Assembly: GCF_000485595.1 (NCBI RefSeq)
Contig: NW_014578365.1
Location: forward strand, 163,816 to 188,251
Length of the DNA: 24,436 nt
Origin: Priapulus caudatus
Taxonomy: Eukaryota; Priapulida; Priapulimorpha; Priapulimorphida; Priapulidae
Direction of reading: 5' to 3'
Shown here: in pieces, positions 11,001-18,568 of the stretch
Position numbering within the stretch: the stretch's first letter is position 1
Layout: every line of letters starts with the position of its first letter
Notes under the pieces: model-generated
What the model saw: only the letters and a program-made list of their open reading frames with translations
Databases searched by the model: none
Told to the model about the DNA's origin: nothing
Position numbers and translations under genes: made by a program

Positions 11001-14000
11001 AGCAAAGTTACGGTAGGTTTTTGGAGTATTTGAGGCGGTTTATATAGTGAATTTGATGTATAGAAATGATTTTCGCCCATAAATGTATTTGTATCACTTT
11101 GCAGACTTTCAGTGAGAGCGTTACGATGACAGGTGGCATTACTGTGAATGGAAACATAGATGGAGTCGATCTAACGGCTCTAGCAGCTGACGCCGTCCTG
11201 AGAAACACCACGGACAACCAGGTCGTGACTGGTGATACGGTAAGTGCACAGACTTCTGTAAATGATGATTGATGATGATTAAATTCTTTCATAAAGGGAT
11301 GGATTGGTAACCTTATTGATTATTGATTGATTAAATTGCATCATTTCAGGTATTGGTTGCGTTTACGGCCGATGAAGATATCAATGCGACAACGGTTAAT
11401 GGCATTTCCATCAAAAACCAGCTAATGACAAAATCCGGAACACAGAACATTGGAGGTACAGTTTTACGCTTTAACATAATGAACTTATGTAACCCACCCA
11501 TGTATACACCCAATTCCACCCATGGATGCACCCAATCCCACCCATGGATGCACCCAATCCCACCCATGGCGCAACGGACTGGTTTCTTAACATGCATTTT
11601 GATATTGGCAGGCGCTAACACATTTGGTGACGTTGCCGTGCAACAAAACCTGCTTGCCGATGGCACTTCTACCATCAATGGCATCGACGTTGGGGACCTT
11701 GATACATCAGTGGTGAAAAAGAACAGCCTAAATGTCATTTCTGCACCAATCACATTCAACAATAGTAAGTGTAAAATAACATTGCGCTTTGCAAAAGTGT
11801 CTTTTTTGCATTATCCTTTTGTTTTTAAACTACCTTGTTTGTATCCTAACCCGTTAAATCCATTTTCAGGGGCCATATTTACCTCGGACTTGCCGTTAAC
11901 TGCTGATACCTTGATCAACGGCAAGGACCTGGTATCCATGGTAGAAGACGCTGTGTACGTTGACACGAATGCCACCATAACTGCCGACACGACATTCACT
12001 GGTACATATGTATATAAATAAATAAATAAATATATATATATATGTGTGAATCATTAACATTCGTTGCGTCAGTGCGCTGGCATTTTGCTAGTATTGGCGT
12101 TGTTCTGTGTGTCGCGGTGTGTTGCATCGTAGTTTGGGTGTTTTCGTCTCGAGCGTCTTTCGAAATTATTTGCAGGCGATGTCGTCCATCTGAAAAAGGT
12201 GATCGTTATTAATAACACTAATTCCAAAGATTTGTCTGCCGTCAACGACGATGCAATGAAGCTCGACGAGATTCAGGTAGTGCACGTTACTTCCATTTCC
12301 ATTCCTCACTTACCCACTTGCTTGAATTCATCGTGCGTGTTACCTAGATCGCATCGTAAGGTTATAATTGTATGTATTGCTCCGTATTTGCTCTAGAATC
12401 ACCAATCATCAGGTTTGTGGTTGAGCCTGATCTGGATATTCTCTATACTTGTTGTAGACTGTCACCGGTACAAAGACGTTCACCAGTGACCTGTGGGTTT
12501 ACGGCAATCTGGACATCGCGGGAGACCTTGTCACCAGCGGACTAATTGCCGGTGTTAACGTCAGCCAAATGGCGACAGATGCTGTCTACATAGACCGCAA
12601 TGCGACGATAGCTGGTGAGCCACCCCTCGTTACACGACAGGTTGCAAAGCAAAGGGCTACATATACTATACTATATACTATTATATATAATATTTACTAT
12701 AATTTCACTGCTGCCGTAACGGCATAGCGGGAGTAAGAGGGAAGTTATGCTTGTAGGATCTCGCGTGTTGACACGAGGCACTGATTAATTGCGTGCAGGT
12801 GTGAAGACGTTTGAAAATACGCTGACGGTGGAAGGCGACATATCCGTCGCAACGACAGTCAACGATGTGAAACTATCTGACCAAGTTATCACCCTGGATG
12901 GTAGGTAGCCCAATGCTGTTAATATTAATAATAGTAATGATGATAGTAATGATGATAGTAATGATGATAGTAATGATGATAGTAAATATCGGCAATTACC
13001 ATTATTTTTGTGATACATTGTAGGCCCCACCAACATCACCGGTTTGAAGAGTTTCTCTAGCGTTCACGTAACTGGGGACATAAGCTTATCCGGAGCGTCT
13101 GGCACAGTGAACGGCTTTGATATCGCAGCGTTGGAGGCAGACACGCTGAAGACGTACGGAAACCAAACTATATCCGGAGCCAAGACATTTTTGGTATAGT
13201 GTCTTTGCTAATTCCGTAATAAGCAGAGTAGAGCACGATAAATTGTGTACGCATTCTCTTAATATGTACTTTATTGTTATTGTTACCATTAACATAATTA
13301 TTATTATTATTTTACCTATTATACGGTTAATTGTACAGAACGCATGCATAGTTTTTCACTCCGATTGCCAAATATTGCCGTTTTCTAGGCTGACGCCGTA
13401 TTTAGAAGTGCCGTAAGCGTTGATGCGACCGTAGATGGTATCAACCTTAGCGCCGATGCCGTGTCTCTAGATGGCACCTACAGCTTCGATGGCAGCAAGA
13501 CCTTCACGAATGCGGTCACCGTCAACAACAACCTCATTGTCACCGGTACTCCTCACGCTGCCTTGTCAATTACCAGCACAATATACACTATGCTATAACT
13601 AAATATATACAATAAAACTATACTATGCATACTACTGATACCAGCTATACTTTGCCTATACATAATACGGAATACTTAAGAGTTTGCTAGTTTGCTATAA
13701 GAAAACACCGCGAATACCATCTAATAACCCCCTTATAATTCCTCACAATTTCATATATTGGCAGGTAACGTCATTGACCGGGACTTTGCGACGCAACTTT
13801 CAAAGGTTGTCTTCCGAGATTCGCCGCAAACCGTAATCGCTACCTGGGATTTCAGCCAGAATTTCTTCTTCGAAGAGCCTGTCACCTTTGACGCCAACGT
13901 GACCATCAGCGGTCTCATTGACTCCGTCCAAATCCAGGTACGGCGATCCCTCTCTTAGGACAGTCGAAAGTTCTTCCTAATGCTATCTGGGGTACTGAAC

Positions 14001-16795
14001 TAGTACTGCTCGGGAAATGACGGGCGTTATCACTCTTTGGTACAATTTTCTTTCGCACAGGATTTGCACAATTTGGTCTATCAACTGGATACGACAATAC
14101 AGCTGAACAAACCCGATTTGCAATCGGAAACAAAGAATCAATGCAACGCAGTCAACGACCTGTATAGCAACGTGCTAAGTATGCTTTCCTTCTGAATACT
14201 TTTTCTATTGATGCTTTTCCCACTGAATAATATACCAAGCTGATAATTTTCTTCTGGTTAGTTGAGGCAGTACCGTGTGGCGGTTTAGAGCTTGGTGTAG
14301 AATAGCACTAGATCGTATACTAGTAGATGAGGTAGGATGAGCTCATTGCAGATACTGTTGGACTTACTTTGCTTTATTATGACCTTCCACCAGATACCTA
14401 TTACGAGCTGGATTATTTCAACATCATGCAAGATTTGCCCTCTGCTACCGCCTTCCAAAGCTACGTCGACACGAACGGAACCACCAAGGTGCTGATGGCT
14501 AGAGGAGAGTGGGGACAGTGTTCGATGGCGCGGGAATACGTGTTCGACACTGACACGTCTCAGTTGACATCACCTGGTAATTATTATCACTCTCTGTCAA
14601 TGACATATTTACAAGCACACATCACGACTCCATATTGTAATTATACCGCCTAATCGCCTACTTATTTACCCATCAGTAGTATAATGAATAAACGCCGCTT
14701 TCCATGGCGATTGACCAGCAGCTTGTTACATTCTGATCTGGTGTCTTTTTCGCAGTCGACCTGCCCTTTGGAGGAGGAGCTACGTCCGAATTCGAAACGT
14801 TTATGTGGAACGGCAAACCTCACGCTATCGTAGTGGACATTGGCTCAGATAGCTGCGTGAATGTTCCAGGTGCGTGCTACGGTTCTTATATATACCTACC
14901 ACGGTACCACTACTATTTTAGTGTTCCCTGTAGGGTCCCTTTTTTCTGTAATGTAATATAGGGATTCTATACCAACCTTCCCTGTATGCCTGTCACCTCT
15001 CCTTTCTATACAATAAACCACGTTGTTATAACAACGTACGTTTGTCCTTTCCTGTCACCATGTTATTAATGCTACTATATATTAACGCTCGCAGTAATGA
15101 CGCTCGTAACACTGATGAGTTTCATAGCATTTTCGATGATTGTCCGTCTGTCCGGCTATAGGCGACCAAACGGTTAGTCCTTGCGGGATAAAATTACCGA
15201 CATTTTCACCGCAATGAGATCTCTCCTGCAGAGGCTGTCGGCACGGTGATGGTAGACCTGGAGACGCGCGAGATCGTTGCCGTACTGAGCACGGAGTCGT
15301 CGATCAGCGACGTAGCACTGACGATCTTCGGCGGTACCCTGTACGTCGTCGCCGGCACGATGTCGGATGAAAGCACGACGAACCTCTACAAACTGGTGGG
15401 CGGAGTCTTCACGATCCACCAGAGTTTCGCCATCAATGGTGAGCCATCGTCTGTGGCATGCGTTTTGCGTTGGCTGCAATTAAGCGTTGTTCCGTTGGGG
15501 GGTTTTCTCGGATACCAGGGCGGGGGTTAGCTATCAACGGGTACGTGGGATACTTTGTTCGTTGTTCTATATGGTATATTATATTCTATATACTCGTCGC
15601 TATCCACTTTGAGGTCGGTAAATAATAATTAGTAATAGGGGCCTATCGCTAATTCAACATGGTGGCTTTCAGGTGTCAGCTCGGTGGCGCTGTACGAGCA
15701 TCTAGGAGAGGTCTACCTTGCCATCGCCGACTCACGTATGCAACTGACCACAGAATCCATCGTCTACAAATGGAATGCCTATGACGAGGAGGTAGGTCAC
15801 TCATGCGGTTTTTCACCGCAGTAATTCTTCTTTATCGCTGATGAAATTCTCGCTCTCTGGATATTATACCGCGGGAAAACCTGATCTTCTAGAAAAAATC
15901 CATGAATTCACTCCAAGTGTGATTTGTATTTTTCAGTTTGGCGAAATGCAGCGAGTGCTGGCGCCAACGTGCAGTGACGTCAGCTTTGCTCCTTTCGGCG
16001 TAGACCTTTTCTTGTTGTTTGCGTTGTATGGAGGCGACGTCGGAAAGCAGGTTAAGGTAAGTGTGCAGTTCGTTATCAGGAACATGCCATGTGCTAGGGT
16101 TGGACGGAGGGGGGTCATAACCTATAAATAACCCCTTTAGTATCGTCATTGAATGCTTCCTTTAACGAATGAATGAACGAATGAAGAATCGTCACGGAAT
16201 TCTTTTATAAATGCTGTTGCTGCCACTTCCCTGGCTGCATGGACAATTCGCTTTGGACATTTCTCAACATCTCTGCTATTCATCTAAGATCTATCTAAGA
16301 CATTTGGCCGTATGTACATTCGCAGGTGTATCAGTTGGACCTGTACACCGGGGAATTCAAATGGAACAACAAGATACCGTTTGCGAGTCCGATAGACTTA
16401 GAGGTCATCAGCATCGGTAGGAAACCCGAGCTGCTGCTCACCGTGGTCGAAGACGATCTACAGGTGGTCGTCTACAAGTATTCAGGTAAGCAGGTATAGC
16501 GAGTAGGCCTACGCGGGCAGGTAGGCAAGTATAGCCAGGTAAACCTACGCAGGCAGGTATATATACTAATACTATTGCTTACATTCGATATTTCCTTTTG
16601 GCAGGTTCGAGTAACTTCGTAGAGGCACTAGTGATACACGCTAACGGCGTACACACCGTCCACCAGTTTATCAAGGAAGCGCAGGTCTACATGCTGGTCG
16701 CCAGCCCTCGATCAACCTCATCCCTACAGCGTGGTTCGATGGTCGGTGTCTACCCGAAGAAGGAGGTGCTAGACTTGGTGTGCGACGCCTTATAA
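1491..16795 (+). CDS. Large secreted protein with two EAR beta-propeller blocks flanking a tail-fibre-like repeat array (43 exons)
   Basis: Predicted spliced gene of 43 coding exons, 6,333 nt, about 2,110 residues. Every exon ends at a GT (two at GC) donor, starts after an AG, and all phases match, so the frame stays open from ATG 1491 to TAA 16793-16795. Domain order: signal peptide (1-23), propeptide ending in RRKR (92-96), EAR propeller (about 120-489), cysteine-free repeat array (490-1707), linker (1708-1746), second EAR propeller (about 1747-2110). No transmembrane segment follows the signal peptide, so the product is probably extracellular. EAR/EPTP repeats are known from LGI proteins, TSPEAR and GPR98/ADGRV1, where they form seven-bladed propellers used for ligand binding; seven exons on each side of the array fits one propeller per end. 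The start is chosen because it opens directly into a hydrophobic signal sequence and has A at -3. Function is inferred only as an elongated matrix or adhesive protein. Exon coordinates are given in the part-entries. Confidence 0.88.
3482..3958. repeat. Degenerate minisatellite in intron 5
   Basis: Recurrent units with ACGGATATAC, CCCCACCGTACGG, GGTATAGTTACGTGTACC and GCTACAGTTATGGG, roughly 50-70 bp each, running almost to the exon 6 acceptor. A miniature transposon (3536-3711) splits it. Confidence 0.7.
3536..3711. mobile_element. hAT-like MITE, CAGGGGCG family, copy 1
   Basis: 176-bp element with termini CAGGGGCGTGTACAGG and CCTGTACACGCCCCTG in inverted orientation, flanked by a perfect 5-bp duplication GTACC (3531-3535 and 3712-3716). 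The interior is G-run then C-run rich with GGTCCGGACC. No coding capacity. CAGGG termini with a 5-bp duplication suggest the hAT superfamily, an assignment I hold weakly. Confidence 0.85.
4751..4877. repeat. Tandem repeat containing the exon 8 splice donor
   Basis: About four units of roughly 30 bp built on GCGAGTGTGAGTATCTAGTGTTAACTG. The first unit starts in coding sequence (ACGAGC) and includes the real donor GTGAGT at 4760; later units carry GTGAGTATC and GTCAGTACC look-alikes. Confidence 0.75.
5696..5769. repeat. 37-bp tandem duplication in intron 10
   Basis: Two units of period 37 (5696-5732, 5733-5769), both with TTTGGCCT, ATATCTAG and CCTGAAAGTGAATCTG, differing at a few bases. Confidence 0.85.
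6770..7202. mobile_element. hAT-like miniature element in intron 13 (outer, host of a nested element)
   Basis: Termini CAGGCCCGTAGCCAG and CTGGCTACGGGCCTG are perfect 15-bp inverted repeats, flanked by direct TATAC at 6765-6769 and 7203-7207. The flank is TA-rich so the duplication alone is weak, but the termini are clear. The interior has a GTTCGAAC palindrome and C/T runs and is interrupted by a second element at 6998-7135. No transposase reading frame. Confidence 0.8.
6998..7135. mobile_element. hAT-like MITE, CAGGGGCG family, copy 2 (nested)
   Basis: 138-bp relative of the element at 3536-3711: same CAGGGGCGTGTACAGG ends, same GTCCGGACCCCCC core and same GCAGAAAACGCATCT-like block (here TCAGAAAACGCATCT). 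Flanked by perfect CCGAG duplications (6993-6997 and 7136-7140), so it inserted into the older outer element. Confidence 0.85.
7464..7549. mobile_element. Tiny TTAA-flanked hairpin MITE in intron 14
   Basis: 86 bp bounded by TTAA on both sides. Ends AGCCCGGCGCACACGTGAG and CTCATGCGACCGGGC are imperfect inverted repeats, and two internal hairpins (CGTGAGT..ACTCACG and GAGT..ACTC) lie between them. TTAA duplication is typical of piggyBac or Kolobok families; that assignment is tentative. Confidence 0.6.
7842..8004. repeat. 59-70 bp tandem repeat in intron 15
   Basis: Unit 1 (7842-7900) and unit 2 (7901-7970) share TAAGATCATGGC, ACATTTGAGACGATCTCTAC and TAACATTCGAGGCTG. Unit 2 has an 11-bp insertion. 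A third, partial unit runs from 7971 to nearly the exon 16 acceptor. Confidence 0.85.
8285..8408. repeat. About 23-bp minisatellite in intron 16
   Basis: Five degenerate copies of CAGGATATACCCGCAACATT with variable ends, stopping about 25 bp before the exon 17 acceptor. Confidence 0.75.
8690..8724. repeat. ATT microsatellite at the exon 18 acceptor
   Basis: A TTA/ATT run directly adjoins TTAG|GT, standing where the pyrimidine tract would be. Confidence 0.8.
8975..9055. repeat. GGAT/GAAT microsatellite in intron 18
   Basis: Tetramers GGAT, GAAT and AAAT repeated from GGGGATGGATG to GGATGGATGT. Confidence 0.9.
9921..10014. repeat. AAT/GAT-rich microsatellite in intron 21
   Basis: Interrupted AAT and GAT triplets fill nearly the whole intron between exons 21 and 22. 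Confidence 0.8.
10760..10896 (+). other. GC-AG intron (intron 24)
   Basis: Exon 24 ends TTTACTG|GCAAGC, again the typical GC donor context, joining phase 1 to exon 25 at 10897 (TATTTAG|ATGTG). Skipping the intron keeps the TFTG..V unit pattern; reading through meets a stop at the acceptor. Confidence 0.75.
11493..11569. repeat. 22-bp minisatellite in intron 27
   Basis: Three to four copies of CCCACCCATGGATGCACCCAAT. The whole intron (11456-11611) is 156 nt and stop-free in the host frame. Confidence 0.85.
12921..12987. repeat. 12-bp tandem repeat in intron 32
   Basis: ATAGTAATGATG repeated four to five times with little variation. Confidence 0.9.
14394..16795 (+). other. Exons 37-43: C-terminal EAR/EPTP beta-propeller block
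   Basis: Exons 14394-14576, 14756-14869, 15232-15438, 15673-15791, 15937-16056, 16326-16485, 16605-16795 (stop included). Blade motifs include LTIFGGTLYVVAGTMSDEST (exon 39) with NLYKL, EVYLAIADSR then IVYKWN (exon 40), and LLLTVVEDDL then VVVYKYSG (exon 42). These match the EAR pattern of 'YLAVA...S.iYKW'. Seven exons mirror the seven of the N-terminal block. Five cysteines return here (exons 37, 38, 41, 43 plus the linker Cys in exon 36 just before). The chain ends VCDAL with no transmembrane or GPI signal. Exon 37 has a second possible in-frame acceptor 42 nt upstream. Confidence 0.75.
16486..16556. repeat. Tandem duplication of the exon 42 splice donor region
   Basis: Units 16486-16520 and 16521-16556, sharing GTA.GCA.GTATAGC and CCTACGC.GGCAG. 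The first begins exactly at the real donor GTAAGC; the second begins CAG|GTAGGC, a donor look-alike. Confidence 0.8.
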
Positions 16796-17577
16796 TGCGA
16801 ATGTTCGATGCCAGGATATTGTAATAGCGTAATATTGTAATTCGTCTAAATTGTTGTTGGATATTACGAGTGATATATTAAATATAAAAAAGCTGTATTT
16901 AAAATTTATGTTAAAAGGCTGTTGCTGGTTGTATTTGGGTTGTGAGCCTAGAATTATTGTTAATTGTTATATTATCGCATCACAAGGTTCAAAATCGGTA
17001 ATTCGCCTACTTTAACCCTACTCTCTCCTTTTTACTCCACTCTCCACTCCTTTACGCTCTACTCTCTTCTCTTTACTCTCATCTCTAGTCTAGTCTTTGT
17101 AAGAATATAATCCTAATATAATATATAATGATAATGACAATAATGATAATCGAGTACAACCCGCGACTGAATTAGCGAGTGCACCACAAGTGGAAAACTA
17201 CATAATACAATTAATACAACGCATACAAGCAACGAAACAGAGGGAGAGGGGGAGACGGAAGGAGTGGCAGGGGAAAAGATTTAGAGCTTTATCTCCATCA
17301 CGTATCTTTACATTCTGTCCCACTTACCACCACTTTGTCCATTTTCTCGGGCCCCATATCTCGACGTACTTCCTCACTCTCTTTTATTGAGGGCTGCCTT
17401 ACTTTATCGATGTTCCTCCTCTACTTATTGCATCTCGCACCTTCTTTTCTACATCCACCTTCTCTCTACCAGAGCACGTGCATCATATACTAGATACAAT
17501 AATGTAACCCAACAAGAGTAGGAAAAATACCCACTTGGCCGTCCACCATCTACGTCCTATATTATAGCTAGGCAGGA
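16796..17577. other. Downstream region of the EAR gene, no gene seen
   Basis: Holds the presumed 3' UTR. No AATAAA is close; the variant AATATA at 16881-16886, about 85 bp past the stop and followed by an A run, is the best polyadenylation candidate. The rest is CT-rich and AT-rich DNA without supportable coding sequence. Confidence 0.4.
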
Positions 17578-18211
17578 GCACTGCTGCCGTCTATCCTTTC
17601 ATCCGTCCTCTCTCGCTCTCTCTCTCTTAAATGGCTGTCGGAATCAAGAAACACCCACCGGCGCTCTTCGTGACCTCATTTTTGCGCCGCAATGCTGCAA
17701 CGTTTTTGCAACGCTCCACTGGCAACTTTGACGAGGCTCGTACAGGAGTTGGAAAGCAGCATGGTAGTTACCCAAAATGCAGTGCGCCGCCTATAGCTTT
17801 GTACTTGCAGCCATTTACATAAACTGCGCAAATGGAGCGAACGCGAGAATTTCGTCAGGCTTTGGTGATTTCGCGTGACACAGCTTGGTTACGAACACAG
17901 ACAGTATGTTTTTATAACAAGTGAACACTGTTCTTCAAATAGAAACAATTGAATGGTGGAATATTTGTGTTGTATTCGTATGAAATCAAGCGAGCGTCGA
18001 GCAAACTTTGGCAGCACGATTTCCTACCTGCTATATATTTAGGCCGTTGCTACGCGACCGGTTCTGGACGAGGAGCCGCTAGGCTATGCATCCGGACATC
18101 CATCTTACACATTGATCTTGCAACACGTACACGCATGATTGCGCAACGGGACGCTCTGCTGATTGCCGAGTGTGTGTGTGTGTGCGTGAGAGAGAGAGAG
18201 AGAGAGCTAGA

Positions 18212-18246
<35 letters not shown>

Positions 18247-18325
18247 CCTGTGCGTGTGCGTGTGCGCGCGCGCGTGCGTGTGTGTGTGCGCGTGCGCGTG
18301 CGCGTGCGCGTGCGAGAGAGCTAGA

Positions 18326-18360
<35 letters not shown>

Positions 18361-18432
18361 CCTGTGCGTGTGCGTGTGTGAGAGAGAGAGAGAGCGATAG
18401 AGGACGGATGAAAGGATAGACGGCAGCAGTGC
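17578..18432. mobile_element. 855-bp segment with 50-bp near-perfect terminal inverted repeats
   Basis: Left arm 17578-17627 begins GCACTGCTGCCGTCTATCC; the right arm, about 18383-18432, is its reverse complement with one mismatch in roughly 50 bases. Arms include CTTTCATCCGTCCTCT and a CT/AG run. The interior has no convincing gene; its right quarter is a GT/GA microsatellite. I see no clear target-site duplication, so it may be a non-autonomous transposon or a local inverted duplication. The right end lies 36 bp before the RRP15 TATA candidate. Confidence 0.65.
18171..18396. repeat. Compound GT/GA microsatellite with duplicated block
   Basis: Alternating GT, GA and GCGT runs. A block with GAGAGCTAGATGTGTG, a GT run, a GA run and ACCTGTGCGTGTGCGTGTG occurs twice, offset 114 bp (CTAG at 18207 and 18321). 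Confidence 0.9.
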
Positions 18433-18468
18433 ATATATTGTATATTTACGTATATTTGTTAGTATAAT

Positions 18469-18476
18469 TATAAATA
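18469..18476 (+). promoter_or_regulatory. Candidate TATA box of RRP15
   Basis: TATAAATA about 100 bp upstream of the RRP15 ATG, giving a short 5' UTR if used. The surrounding DNA is AT-rich, so chance occurrence is possible. Confidence 0.4.
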
Positions 18477-18568
18477 GAGATCAGTGGTAGCCACTGCGAT
18501 TTAAAAATCGCGGCATTGTTGCAAAAACAAGTATTTGTCCCGCCGAGTGGCGACACTAGTCAGGCATC

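Larger units (their letters stand above)
5489..14178 (+). repeat. Exons 10-36: coding array of about 24 beta-rich repeats (QTITG-x-KTF / NGIDIS)
   Basis: Exons: 5489-5654, 5834-5956, 6128-6284, 6455-6621, 7271-7387, 7702-7833, 8018-8251, 8434-8559, 8725-8874, 9127-9240, 9464-9595, 9769-9902, 10024-10132, 10257-10390, 10603-10759, 10897-11012, 11105-11239, 11350-11455, 11612-11764, 11870-12001, 12176-12276, 12458-12614, 12799-12900, 13024-13193, 13389-13545, 13765-13937, 14061-14178. Nearly every exon holds one unit of about 35-52 residues: TITG, KTF, alternating hydrophobic strands (V.V.GN.DI.G), an NG(I/V)D(I/V/L) turn, then ADAVTL and the next TITG. Exon 16 (8018-8251) holds two units. Examples of the turn: VNGIDIS (exon 14), INSIDVS (16), INGIDLS (19), VDGVDIT (21), INGIDVG (28). 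Exons 10-35 (residues 490-1707) contain no cysteine. Exon 36 is a non-repeat hydrophilic linker with one Cys. The pattern suggests a fibrous beta-solenoid or trimeric beta-fibre (inference). Confidence 0.82.

Noticed and set aside
17631-17822. Small open frame inside the inverted-repeat segment
   Set aside because: 63 residues with no motif, no splice partners and no similarity I recognise; not enough for a gene.
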